Shown here one piece after another: positions 52,530-62,295 of a DNA stretch of 64,000 nucleotides. The DNA comes from Gyrodactylus bullatarudis (taxonomy: Eukaryota; Platyhelminthes; Monogenea; Gyrodactylidea; Gyrodactylidae). The notes beneath the pieces were generated by a model. That model was not told the DNA's origin. It did not search any database and saw nothing but the letters and a program-made list of their open reading frames with translations. Position 1 is the stretch's first letter; each line of letters starts with the position of its first letter. The position numbers and the translations under genes were made by a program. The stretch lies in NCBI GenBank assembly GCA_012064415.1, contig SSNU01000259.1:1-64000 (forward strand), read 5' to 3'.

Positions 52530-52821
52530 ATAACTAATACATCTTTCATTAACTGTGTTTCCTTTTTATCAACTATCACTTTCTTTCTACAAAATATAAG
52601 ATCTCTTCTTTCTGTATATCTTCTCTTAAAAAGTTTTATTCTGAATACACAATATGATTTTTACTGTTTTACTGAGACATGGCTACATGAATCTCATTCT
52701 GACCATTGTCTTCATTTAGAAGGCTATAAGTTTATTAGATCCGATAGAATTGGTGATAAACATGGTGGAGTTTCATCTAATACCTCTTCAGTTAACAAAA
52801 TTGAGCTCTTAAACTGTGTTA
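52530..52821 (+). pseudogene. LINE endonuclease start, broken by piggyBac
   Basis: Reads FFLQNIRSLLSVYLLLK, YDFYCFTETWLHESHSD, LEGYKFIRSDRIGDKHGGV. This is the N-IRS...D-x-x-x-x-TETWL...GY-x-x-x-R-DR...GG pattern of the LINE apurinic-type endonuclease, with the catalytic Glu. The reading is cut exactly at a TTAA (52822-52825) where the piggyBac left end starts, so the LINE was the insertion target. Confidence 0.8.
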
Positions 52822-53811
52822 TTAACCCATGCACTGGAAATGGGGTCCATTGGACCCCAACAAAAATTCGAAGCCCGACAATTTTTTTATTTTCGAGATG
52901 AGACAAGTGAAAGTCCATCTCCACATCTTTCAGATACTATTGATAAACTGAACAGAATGATTTTTATTTCCAATTCAGTTTATTTAGGAAGTTAGCAACC
53001 TGAATATAAAAAATTTCATATTTTATAAGACGAGGTCCAATGAACCCCATGTTGAAACAGATAAGGATTGACTTCAAAATGAAAGAATAACTCTTCTTAT
53101 CATTCATTATTACATCAATGGACCCAGCGAAAAGTCACGGTGCTCTTGCTCTCGCTCTTCAAGAGGATTTATTCAGAAATCTTGAAGCAGCTGATGATTT
53201 CTCCAACTCATCAGAAGAAGATGAAATTTTACCAGATCCAGAAGAAGAAGAACCAACAGATGATGGATTCGACCATAATTTGGATCATAATTATTATAAT
53301 ACAATTGTATCAAAGTGTGGAGCTATCAAGTATTCATCTTTACCCCCCATCAACTCCCAAACTCCAGCACATAACATCATAAACTTCAGAAGTGGATTAA
53401 CGCTTCATTCTCGTAAAATGGTTGACCAGGCTGACTTTTTTCATCTTCTGATAGATTTATCAATTTTGGAAGATGTTGTAAAATATTCCAATCTCTATAT
53501 GGGATTTAAAAAGTCGAAATCCTCACCAATAACCCTCGAAGAGCTGCAGAAATGGATAGGTATTTCACTCTACTTCGGAGTCAGTAAACAAAGAAATATG
53601 GATCTGTCAGAGCTTTGGGATGAAGATAGTAAATACCCTATTCACAGAGTCCTGTCATATTCCAGATATTGTGTTATCAAACAATTTATTCGTTTCGATA
53701 ATAAGCTAAATAGAAATACCGGAGATGATCGAGATAAGTTGGCTCCCGTAAGAATGATGTTCCAGAAAGTAACAAAAGTTGATTCATATATAAGTTGCTT
53801 ACAAGTACAGG
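52822..53811 (+). mobile_element. piggyBac-type transposon, 5' part
   Basis: It begins at TTAA (52822-52825), followed by CCCATGCACTGG. A GGGGTCC/GGACCCC palindrome is at 52842-52858, and a related AGGTCCAATGAACCCC lies just before the gene. The transposase runs to 53811, where a pogo-type element starts; the right end is missing. Confidence 0.8.
53118..53811 (+). CDS. piggyBac transposase, N-terminal part
   Basis: ATG at 53118. An acidic N-terminus (SSEEDEILPDPEEEEPTDD) typical of piggyBac proteins is followed by the domain start: TLEELQKWIGISLYFGV, WDEDSKYPIHRVLSYSRYC, FIRFDNKLNRNTGDDRDKLA, PVRMMFQKV. This is the DDE_Tnp_1_7 pattern up to the DKLAPVR box. The catalytic Asp residues and the Cys-rich C-terminus are missing because pogo-type sequence replaces them; the last five codons (QVKAL) are pogo terminus. 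The remaining 230 codons are free of breaks. Confidence 0.85.
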
Positions 53812-54400
53812 TAAAAGCTCTGTAAAGTGACACGACTTGTGTGAAAATTGAACAATTTGGAACAATAGAATTGCGTTATTGTTCGGCAAATCAGAATGAA
53901 GCTCTATTCTTCCAAAATATATTACCGATTATGATGAGTTTCAAGAATTTTCCATATTATGCTAGATAACTGAAATTTTCTAGATAATCTCAACTTATAT
54001 TTCTGATTAATTTCCACTTTGAATTATCTTTCTATCATATCAGGAAGTCGCTTTAGCAAAATGAGCTAAGATTCAGATGCACTAAATTTTAGTATCAATA
54101 GATTCAGCGAAAAATTCTGAGTACGTGGGTAAATTTTCAATTCTTTATTTCAGAATTTATGGGTACAGTTCAATTTTTAAACTTGTTTCAGAAATTTTTT
54201 GAGATTAGTAATCTCGAAAAGTCTTTATTTTTCTTCATCATACACAATCACAGGATGTGTTATCCCTTGTTGAATGCTCGTATAATGCTCCCCAAAATTT
54301 TAGGCATAGGTAAATGCATGTGCGTGATACACACAAGGTTTTATAAACATATCGGGCTTACGAAAGTACAGTTAATTACACACATGATGGCTCACTAGAT
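53810..54400 (+). mobile_element. pogo/Tigger-type element, 5' part
   Basis: TA then CAGGTAAAAGCTCTGTAAAG at 53810, inserted in the piggyBac transposase gene. About 500 bases align with 23963-24560. No HTH frame is reached before the match fades near 54340. It contains the GTTCGGCAAATCAGAAT version of the CCAAT-type motif. Confidence 0.7.
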
Positions 54401-55054
54401 GAATATAATATCTGAAAATCTTGAATTATGAATTTCATTATTTACTATTTGTTTGTATTCTCCATTTCTTCTTTTTCAAAATAGATTTAATTTTAACAAA
54501 AAAAATGTAATACAGTTGTGCACCAGTTTTGGTGTGTGAGAATTTGCACACCCCGATTTTCCATCTGAAAATAAGAGTTCGTATTTGAAATCTACTAAGA
54601 AGTAGGACAAATATATTTTAATACATAAAATATAATACATTTTAATATTTTGAGCAAATTTTGTCACTTTTCTAGTTTTTGGTCTCAAATTGCAGAGAAT
54701 TTTCTCCTGATTCGATCAGTACCACTAAACCCTATCAAATTTGTTCATTAAATACGGAAACTATTGAATTAATCCACCCTCTCCCCTAATTTACAAGTTG
54801 AGCTAAAGTTTCTTACTAATTATACATTACATTTCAGTACCAAAATTTCTATTTAAGGTCAAATTGTTTCATAATTACACCATGTTAAATTAAAAATCAA
54901 TAGAGAATTCTATCTTAAGTCTTTTCAGTGAATTTGGAAACATTATTCAATAAATTGAGCTCATTTTTAGTCAAAATTTAAACACCCATAACTTTTTTAT
55001 TAAAAATGATAGAAATGTAATTTTTCTGCAGATAACCTGTAGAAAAAATTTGTG
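54401..55054. other. No gene seen
   Basis: AT-rich spacer. The minus frame 54476-54688 has no support. Confidence 0.4.
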
Positions 55055-55135
55055 TATTCTTCTGATTGTTCTTGTTGTAAGAAGTACGTAGGACAGATAG
55101 GTAGATCTTTCGAGTGTAGGACTAATTACAATTCC
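55055..55135 (+). pseudogene. Short PLE GIY-YIG remnant
   Basis: Reads CSCCKKYVGQIGRSFECRTN: C-x-C-xx-YVGQ-GR-F-R, the nuclease start of the Penelope-like type, 25 residues only. The Tc1 element begins 25 bases on and may have cut it. Confidence 0.55.
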
Positions 55136-55350
55136 AAACTAATAATTTCAATTCTATACCTTTTGCAGGTCATTTTGAGAGAAAGTGTTGAACAAACTGC
55201 TAGATAATTGTTTTCATTTTACAAGTCGTTAAAAGGGGGGTTTATTTATATGTCTCAACGTAAAATTTTAGGGTCAAACGTTAAAATCACTCTGATTGGT
55301 TAAAGCTTTCAAACTTTCTAAGTACATTTTGTCTACTACGCTAGGAAAAG

Positions 55351-55602
55351 ATGGCTAGGCATGATCAGAATGTGAGAAAAAAAGTTTTGGATTTGTATAG
55401 GAACAGCGTGAACTAGAGGGAATATGCTAAGATGTCTGATGTTCCTTATTCCACAGCTTACCGTTAGGTTCGAAATGACAATGATTTACCTCTACCAAGA
55501 GGAGGTGTAAATAATTTAAAGAAGACTCAAGTTAAGGTTCAGAGTCTTATTGAATTTATCGAAGAAAATCCAGCAGCAACACTTAAAGAGTGCTGTCTAT
55601 AA
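55351..55602 (+). pseudogene. Tc1/IS630-type transposase start, decayed
   Basis: Reads MARHDQNVRKKVLDLYRNS, stop, REYAKMSDVPYSTAYR, stop, LPRGGVNNLKKTQVKVQSL and ENPAATLKECC. This is the same two-HTH layout with an RGG linker as 10395-10748. Two nonsense codons; the catalytic part is gone. Confidence 0.7.
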
Positions 55603-55834
55603 GACAGTTATCTCCAGCTGCAATTTCTCATGTGCCATACATGTTGAAAAATATTTTCCTATTATAATGAATAAATAAGAAATATTTCTAACAAAAAAAA
55701 TCGAATAAATAATGTTCTCAAATTGAAATATAAACTTTCTTTTTGATTTGAGTTTATTTTTTTCACAGTACTTTTAATTAATCCGTCATACCATTAATTA
55801 TATATCAGAATGGACTGTCGTACATTTACTTCTA

Positions 55835-56903
55835 CAGTCAATAACCAAGAGAGAAACAAGAATAGTGGAATGACAAATCAGACGTAGCTTCTCAAAAATA
55901 GTGGAATGATATGGTGTATTCGAAGGTATATAAGGCAATTTCATACCCTCACACACATCCATGTGTTTGACTCAGAATCTTAACATTGAAGTATAGGGAG
56001 GGTAATTATGACTAAGTCGTATGCAATGAAACCAGTAATTAGCAATTGAAGTTAATTTTTTAACATTACACAACAGAAAACAAGAGAGTTTACATGTTTT
56101 TCAAGGTTTATGATATGAGTCATATCTTGTTTTTCATTATTTTATGTAAAATTCGATAGAGTACTTTTTTTCAATCTTGGATCAACTGGTGAGGATGAAA
56201 AATTTTTCTTCTTGATCTGATCCAATTTCGAAGAGAAATCTTGTGTTGTCTCTCTAAAACAAAAATTATATTTGTGTAAAATCTATTCTGGAAAAATTTC
56301 TCCCCTTCGATTTAACGTTAATTTTTGTTGCAAACGAATAAAGGATATCTTGAAAACAGCTACAGATGAAAATCAATTTTGGAAGAAAAAATTATTTTTG
56401 ATCAGGATCGGATCTCAAAACGTTGATCACAAACGGGGTTTCTTTAGTTTTCTCAGAGAGTTTAATCAACGAAATAAAAATCGACCCTTACTCATGTCAT
56501 CGACCGAGAAAATAAGATCAGATCAAGAAGAAAATTTTTTCATCCTCACCAGTTGATCCAAGATTGAAAAAAAGTACTCTATCGAATTTTACATAAAATA
56601 ATGAAAAATAAGATATGACTCATATCATAAACTTTGAAAAACATGTAAACTCTCTTGTTTTCTGTTGTGTAATGTTAAAAAATTAACTTCAATTGCTAAT
56701 TACTGGTTTCATTGCATACGACTTAGTCATAATTACCCTCCCTATACTTCAATGTTAAGATTCTGAGTCAAACACATGGATGTGTGTGAGGGTATGAAAT
56801 TGCCTTATATACCTTCGAATACACCATATCATTCCACTATTTTTGAGAAGCTACGTCTGATTTGTCATTCCACTATTCTTGTTTCTCTCTTGGTTATTGA
56901 CTG
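55835..56903. mobile_element. Nested element with 388-bp near-identical inverted repeats
   Basis: TA duplication (55833-55834, 56904-56905), ends CAGTCAATAACCAAGAGAG. Arms 55835-56222 and 56516-56903 differ at only a few positions. The 290-bp centre has a frame (56272-56556) with no ATG and no known motif. An old relative lies at 46848-47478. The arms' identity marks a young insertion, driven by an unseen Tc1/pogo-type transposase. Confidence 0.85.
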
Positions 56904-57009
56904 TATGTAATTACACTACATTTATACTCCATTTTGTATATCTTTATAATGAAAACAATTATCTTGCAGTTTGTTCAACACTTTCTCTCAAAATGACCTG
57001 CAAAAGGTA

Positions 57010-57134
57010 TAGTAGCAGAAGACGATAGGAAAGCAACCGAACAATTGGTAGCTCCCTGAAGAAGTACACGGATCAATGCTATCAAAAATTATCTATATTC
57101 AAGATATCTAAATTTAATATTACTAAACACTGGC
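57010..57134. other. Decayed PLE 3' region
   Basis: TAGCTCCCTGAAGAAGTAC near 57045 matches the region 3' of the second-type PLE at 40.69 kb. Confidence 0.4.
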
Positions 57135-57582
57135 TCATAGTTCTTCGTCATGTTTCGTTTCACACATTGGTCGAGCGAGATCATCACATTTTGAAGTGAA
57201 TAAAGCTCCATTATTCATTATAATGCATTTGTTTTGTTTTATATTAGTTGGCTGATTGATTGCCCATAGACTGTAATTGGGAATAATTTTTAGTTTAATT
57301 TAATCCTTACGATTTATCGACTTCTTCTCCTGATGGAAGTCTGGCAATATCATCAGCGTCAATTTTCGCATCCATCCAACAAACATTAGTCCCACAGGCA
57401 AGCTTACCTTCAGACCAAGATATTTTCCTCGGCTGATAAGCTTGTAGACCTTTGGATGAACAATACTCACGAATACCATCAGCCTTCATTAGAGGGGCTG
57501 CATCTAAGTTTTTACTATTAAAAAGTAGTTACTTACAAAGCATTGTTAGACTACAGAGAATAAAATAAATAATTGCTTTCAT
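57135..57582 (-). CDS. Secreted C-type lectin-like protein, three exons
   Basis: Exons 57537-57582, 57311-57503 and 57135-57270; introns 57504-57536 (33 nt, GTAAGT...TTAG) and 57271-57310 (40 nt, GTAAGG...ACAG). The spliced product is 124 residues. A signal peptide (MKAIIYFILCSLTMLYA) is followed by EYCSSKGLQAYQP, ACGTNVCWMDAKID, then after the last intron LWAINQPTN, KCIIMN, SKCDDLARPMCE. The W-x-x-x-QP, the late Cys pairs and the terminal -CE are those of the C-type lectin-like fold. It is short (about 105 mature residues) and lacks an obvious calcium-site EPN/WND set, so sugar binding is uncertain. TATATAA lies 47 bases 5' of the ATG. Likely secreted. Confidence 0.85.
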
Positions 57583-57622
57583 AATTCTTTTCAAGGGTTT
57601 CATCTAGTCTTGAGTCTTTTAT

Positions 57623-57629
57623 TTATATA
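57623..57629 (-). promoter_or_regulatory. TATA box of lectin gene 1
   Basis: TATATAA on the minus strand, 47 bases upstream of the ATG at 57582. The other two lectin genes have the same heptamer 40 and 53 bases upstream. Confidence 0.6.
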
Positions 57630-57659
57630 GATTTGAATTTAATCTTCCATAACACCCAA

Positions 57660-58269
57660 GATGAGAGAAAATAAAGCATTCTTGGATCAAAAGAGTTTAG
57701 ATTTGATTGATTTTATTCTTCTTATAGCTCTTTCTGTGATGATCTGGAAATTTTTTCGTGTTCATTAGACTCACAAATCGAAATTTATTAAATTTCATGA
57801 AATACCACGCTTTTTTTCAGAAATGTGTTAATTTTAAGAATATTTCGGTGTTGTTTTTATTTTATATTTTAGAGTTACTACTTAAAAGTAATTATGAAAA
57901 TTTGAAGAGAAAACTAAATAAATAGAAAAATATATTTGGCCTTAAACATTAAACTTCCGTACCTAATATAGTAGACCGACCAAACGGTTCTAGTTTTTCA
58001 ATCTTGACTAGCATTTCATCTAAATTTATTTAGATTTATAAAAATTATCCCGGATACTCTTTAAAAAATTTTAAATCGCAGAGCCATATCTTTTATCCGC
58101 TCCAGGAAGGTTTTTATAAATCTGATTCTGTAATATAATGTTAGTGAAATAGATCAGCTAACAACAGCCTAGAAATCTTTGATTTCTACTTGAAAGTATT
58201 ATTAAAGCAAATCTGACGGAATATTTTTCGATACTAACGAAAGATATCAAAAAGGAATTGCAATCTCGA
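57660..58269. other. No gene seen
   Basis: AT-rich spacer between the lectin gene and the mariner remnant. Confidence 0.4.
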
Positions 58270-58700
58270 GTTCAATTTGCTTTAAAAAGAGTCCAGGTAT
58301 CTTTAAGGAGTTCATAGTGGATTACTCCTTTCCTTGTCCAATACACTGTGAGCATCACTTTCTTTGAGAATCTGTTTAGAGAAGGCTGAGTTGCTTTCTC
58401 ACCAACTTGTTTTCCCAAGATCCTTTTCGACTCTGATCCTAAAGATTTTTCATCTGTTGTAATGATATTCTGAAAATTGTCATAATTGAGTCTGTGAGAA
58501 AGTCTTCAACAGGCCTCTACGTTTTTTCTTTTTTTGATTCATAGAGGTCATGGGGAACCGATTTGTCGAATGAATTTGTTCTTCTCTTTTAGAGCACGTA
58601 GAATAGAGGACAAACTAACATTCAAAACAGAAGAAATCATTCTTGAAGATGAAGAAAGTTTCTCTCAAAGATTTATCGACAACTGAAAGTTGGCCTGATT
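58270..58700 (-). pseudogene. mariner-type (DD34D) transposase fragment
   Basis: Minus frames read VPHDLYESKKEK, then NFQNIITTDEKSLGS (ITxDE box with the second catalytic Asp), KKVMLTVYWTRKGVIHYELL, then a stop near 58284. These are signature mariner words: VPH-L, TGDE-like, KKVMLTVWWD-like, GVIH-E-LL. Frame changes and the missing N- and C-terminal parts make it dead. It is a different family from the IS630/Tc1 and pogo fragments elsewhere. Confidence 0.75.
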
Positions 58701-58781
58701 TCATTACAGAAAAAATATTTTTATTGAAACACGAATATTAACCCCCTAATTAAGTATTATTTATCTCGACCAATCAGAATC

Positions 58782-58983
58782 CAAAATAAAGATGGAGTTG
58801 CCGATTGATGAATTAGTACGACTGTCAGATTTTCTATATTTTTTCGAATAACACGAAAACTCTATTGTAGAATCTTTCAAGAAGCACAATCATCTGAAAT
58901 TGTTAAGAAAGTTGAAAAAGTAGAAATTATGTGCATTTTCGAAATTCAAAAAATTGCCTTATTTTGGGGTCATTTTTAGAATT
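58782..58983 (+). repeat. Left arm of a 2.4-kb inverted repeat pair
   Basis: Reverse complement of 61041-61234 over about 195 bases (GATGGAGTTGCCGATTGATG, TAGTACGACTGTCAGATTTT, GGGGTCATTT), with very few differences. The pair encloses lectin gene 2. Confidence 0.85.
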
Positions 58984-60023
58984 AAACCATTTTTGAGTCC
59001 AAGTAAAATCTACAACTAGCACATTTTTCCTGAAATCACTTGCAAATCTTAAATTTCCTTCATATTTCTGTAGAAAACAAAAAATACTGTTGAGTTTCTT
59101 GATGAAATATCTGTTGCAAATTAATCAAACTTAATAAATTTTGAGTGCTAAACTTGATGAACGCAAAATTTGAAAAACTTATCGAATAAAATGTTGTCGA
59201 AAAATTCCTTTCCAAGAAAAGTCAATAAAAAATACATAAAAATAGAAATTAGACATAAAGTTGTTCTTCCTCAGTTCGAACTCAATAAAATTTATAACTA
59301 AGTTAGTTCTGTGTCTTGTTTCAAATTAACTTTATATATTTCTTCATGATTTAAAAAAATGGAGTCATATTTCGCCAAGTTTTAATACTTTGGCAATTCT
59401 CAATTATTTGAATGTTACAGAGTGGTCCAAAAAAGTTTTGCAGGATCAAGATTAGACAAGAAGATAAAATTTGCTCTATTCCTCTTTATCGTTTATTTTT
59501 GGATCATTTTCACCGCTTGAATATCAATGAAATTTTTATAATGTGAATCTTTCGAAAATTTAATGCTAACTAGCTGATCCGAACCCGCTCCGTAGTGTTT
59601 CCTAAAATTCGAAAAAGCTTTTATTTTTGTATGAAGACGAAGAAAGCTTAGATTGGACCAATGAGAAGCAAGCTTATGTGTTAAAAATGAAGCCATCTAA
59701 TTGGTCAGCCACTTTTTCGGTTCGTATCTAGAAATCTTTTTCGCTACGAACATGGTCCGTGGGTAATCTATAACTGGTTAAAATTTTATGAAAATTGGTT
59801 GCGTAGTTTAGACGTCCATAGGCTGACAAAATCAACTTTTATTTTTTAATAAAATAGATAATCTGTTTCGATTCTGAGACTTGCACCCAATTTCAAATCA
59901 ATAAAAACCAAATATCAGCTCAAAGTAGGAAAAATAGGATCTTTTTTAAGAAACATGAACCTATAAAGAAATCTTATTGATATAAATTTATATAAACAAT
60001 GAATAAATCAATTGAAATTATAT
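58984..60023. other. No gene seen
   Basis: Contains another member of the low-complexity family (GGATCAAGATTAGACAAG near 59440). A minus frame (59493-59696) is unsupported. Confidence 0.4.
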
Positions 60024-60459
60024 TTATTCACAAAGGACTGTATTTGATTCTGAGCATAGAACATACATTAATCCATAAGAAGTAAGAACTACACACTTCT
60101 GACCGTCTGAAGAGTCAGGTTGATGTGGAGCCCATTGTCTAGAATATCAAAGTTAAAATAGGCTTACTCTGTAACCACTGGCTTACGATCATACATCCCT
60201 TTCAAAACATTATCACTATCTAAAACAGCTGCAACCCAGAAATGTTTGAGTTTGCAAACATTTTTAGCCTCATCAATTTTTGAATCATTTACTTTGTAGA
60301 TTCTCGATCCTTTTGAACTGCAATATTTTTATGAACTCATCAAGCCCATACTATCGCCAGCAATTATAGCAGACTCTAAGAATGCAAGAAAAGTTTTTAT
60401 AATATACTTGTTACAGTGCTCAACAGACATAGAATCAATGTAGGAATTATGAGTTTCAT
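60024..60459 (-). pseudogene. C-type lectin-like gene with one in-frame stop
   Basis: ATG at 60457-60459. Exon 1 60415-60459 gives the signal peptide start MKLIIPTLILCLLST. Intron 60374-60414 (41 nt) and intron 60139-60167 (29 nt, GTAAGC...TCTAG) flank exon 2 (60168-60373); exon 3 is 60024-60138. Exon 2 reads SAIIAGDSMGLMSS, TAA, KYCSSKGSRIYKV, DEAKNVCKLKHFWVAAVLD; exon 3 gives QWAPHQPDSSDGQKCVVLTS and ends TVLCE. Everything except the TAA (near 60333) fits a 121-residue secreted lectin-like protein, so it is either freshly dead or mis-assembled at one base. YCSSKG is shared with lectin gene 1. Confidence 0.75.
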
Positions 60460-60492
60460 TCAAATTTAAAAAAAATTATATATCAACTGATT

Positions 60493-60499
60493 TTATATA
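60493..60499 (-). promoter_or_regulatory. TATA box of lectin gene 2
   Basis: TATATAA 40 bases upstream of the ATG at 60459. Confidence 0.5.
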
Positions 60500-60644
60500 A
60501 TTTTTGATTATTTTTTAATATGCGTATTCTAACAATTCGAAATTTATTTTTCATAAAACCATATTTTATAATTATTTAAAGAAAACTATGCCATGAGAAA
60601 CTTTTTGAGATCGTTGGTAATCAAACTTTGTTGAGGGCAAGATG

Positions 60645-60730
60645 TCAGTTACAGAAAAAATATTTTTATTGAACCACGAATATTAACGTCCTAATTAAGT
60701 ATTATTTATCTCAACCAAACAGAATGCAGC
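60645..60730 (+). repeat. Direct repeat of 58701-58786
   Basis: AGAAAAAATATTTTTATTGAA, CACGAATATTAAC and CCTAATTAAGTATTATTTAT are shared with 58705-58770, in the same orientation; both end in a CCAATCAGAAT-type motif. Together with the inverted arms this shows a local rearrangement around lectin gene 2. Confidence 0.75.
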
Positions 60731-61040
60731 AAGTAATTTCTATACATTTAGATAGGAAATAAGTGAGTTTTTGTGAAAATGTGAAAATTCACTATTTTCA
60801 GGGATAAAATGAGTGTCAAATCCATCTTCTGCACATTTTAAAACCCCTGAGAGAGGAAAAGACAACGAGTTGGTGAGTATATACGAGAAAATTTATTTGT
60901 TAAAATTATGTAAATTACAATAAGTGAGATTGTTCTTGAAGGAAGAAAGCCCAGAAGAAACTCTTTGAAACTTAGATTGGACACATATAGATATACGATT
61001 TGAGAATAAAACCAAAAGCGAATCCCATAAGAATCAACAG
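60731..61040. other. No gene seen
   Basis: AT-rich; the minus frame 60838-61062 overlaps the inverted repeat and is not called. Confidence 0.4.
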
Positions 61041-61234
61041 AAATGACCCCAAAATAAGGCAATTTTTTGAATTTCGAAAATGCACATAATTTCTACTTTT
61101 TCAACTTTCTTAACAATTTCAGATGATTGTGCTTCTTGAAAAATTCTACAATAGAGTTTTCGTGTTATTCGAAAAAATATAGAAAATCTGACAGTCGTAC
61201 TAATACATCAATCGGCAACTCCATCATTATTTTG
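61041..61234 (-). repeat. Right arm of the inverted repeat pair
   Basis: Reverse complement of 58782-58983. Confidence 0.85.
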
Positions 61235-61808
61235 AATTTTAGGTGTTTAAAAATAGAATTTTTCAACAAAAATATTTTACAGAAGCATAATTTTCGTGAA
61301 GTTTTTTATACTCTTAAGGGACTACTGTATGCTAATTGAGGTGGATTTATTTCCTACAAGGTACTTAAACAGGCATAAAATTGAGTTGAAGTTAAGGATT
61401 TTTAAAATAAATAGGCAAATTTTCAACTTGGACTTTAATTAGCTCAAAATTTAGAAGAGTCAAGGGAAACTTTCCTCCCACTGTTTTGTTAAGAATTCAT
61501 TCCTGAACAAGATGATGTCACTTCTGTCTTGCTATCTCATTCATTGCATTCTTAATTGAAAAGTTGCGCTTTCAGATTTTTTTTCATTTCAGATATTGGC
61601 TTCTAAAATAATTCGAAAAATAGAACGATTTCTAAATAGGACTTTCAATCCATATTCGAACTCAACTAAAAAAGGGTTTTCAACCTTCATTCTAATAATA
61701 AAAGAACATTTCAAATTTCTGCATTAGACATGTTACTACGTAATTTGATTGTCAACTTGTTTTAGCCAATGAGAGAACAGAGCATTCATTTCAACATAAA
61801 ATCTACTT
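61235..61808. other. Upstream region of lectin gene 3
   Basis: No gene. A CCAAT-type motif (AGCCAATGAGAG) lies at about 61764, 45 bases before the TATA box, a spacing expected of a promoter. Confidence 0.45.
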
Positions 61809-61815
61809 TATATAA
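61809..61815 (+). promoter_or_regulatory. TATA box of lectin gene 3
   Basis: TATATAA, 53 bases upstream of the ATG at 61862. A short upstream ATG at 61831 opens a frame that overlaps the gene start, so either transcription starts after it or it limits translation. Confidence 0.55.
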
Positions 61816-61861
61816 CATATACTGAGAGAAATGAATCCAAAAGATTATCATCGATTTATTT

Positions 61862-62295
61862 ATGAATATAATTCAAATTCTAGCCATCCTGTTTGGATTA
61901 ACATGGCCAGGTAGGATAACAAAAGTTATTTTCAGGCTATGCTGTATTTAAATATCAAGAGCACATGTCGCGGGACGAAGCCAAAAGCTATTGCCAATCA
62001 AAGAATACAGAACTCTACATTCCGAAGGAAGAAGATTTTGATAAAGCTGGTGATAAATGCAGTTATTCAGCTTGTTGGGTCGGTATTATAAAAAAGAATG
62101 AGAAATTTTATCTCGAAGATGGATTAACTCATGCAACTTACTTGTGAGTAACTGATTCAAATGATGAACTCTTGCAGGGATTGGCATTCATGGGAACCAG
62201 ATAATCTTGATGGTGAAGAAGATTGTGTTTATCTTATTGAACGAAAATTGGTTGATGTTAGCTGTAAAGTATTTGCAGTGCCATTGTGTGAATAA
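61862..62295 (+). CDS. Secreted C-type lectin-like protein, three exons
   Basis: Exons 61862-61910, 61936-62143 and 62178-62295; introns of 25 nt (61911-61935, GTAGGA...TTTCAG) and 34 nt (62144-62177, GTGAGT...TTGCAG). The product is 124 residues. A signal peptide (MNIIQILAILFGLTWPGYA) is followed by KYQEHMSRDEAKSYCQSKN (first helix and Cys), KCSYSACWVGIIKKNEKF, then SWEPDNLDGEEDCVYLIE and VDVSCKVFAVPLCE. W-EPDN-x-x-x-E-DCV is the classical C-type lectin box; EPD rather than EPN leaves calcium and sugar preference open. No break. Intron positions match lectin gene 1. It is transcribed away from the other two. Confidence 0.9.

Larger units (their letters stand above)
55159..57007 (+). mobile_element. 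Tc1/mariner-type transposon with a nested insertion
   Basis: Flanked by TA (55157-55158, 57008-57009). Inverted ends CCTTTTGCAGGTCATTTTGA and GTGTTGAACAAACTGC match over about 60 bases. Inside is a decayed IS630-type transposase start and, from 55835 to 56903, a second element. Confidence 0.8.

Noticed and set aside
56272..56556. 94-codon frame inside the nested inverted-repeat element
   Set aside because: No ATG start, overlaps one arm, and shows no transposase motif.
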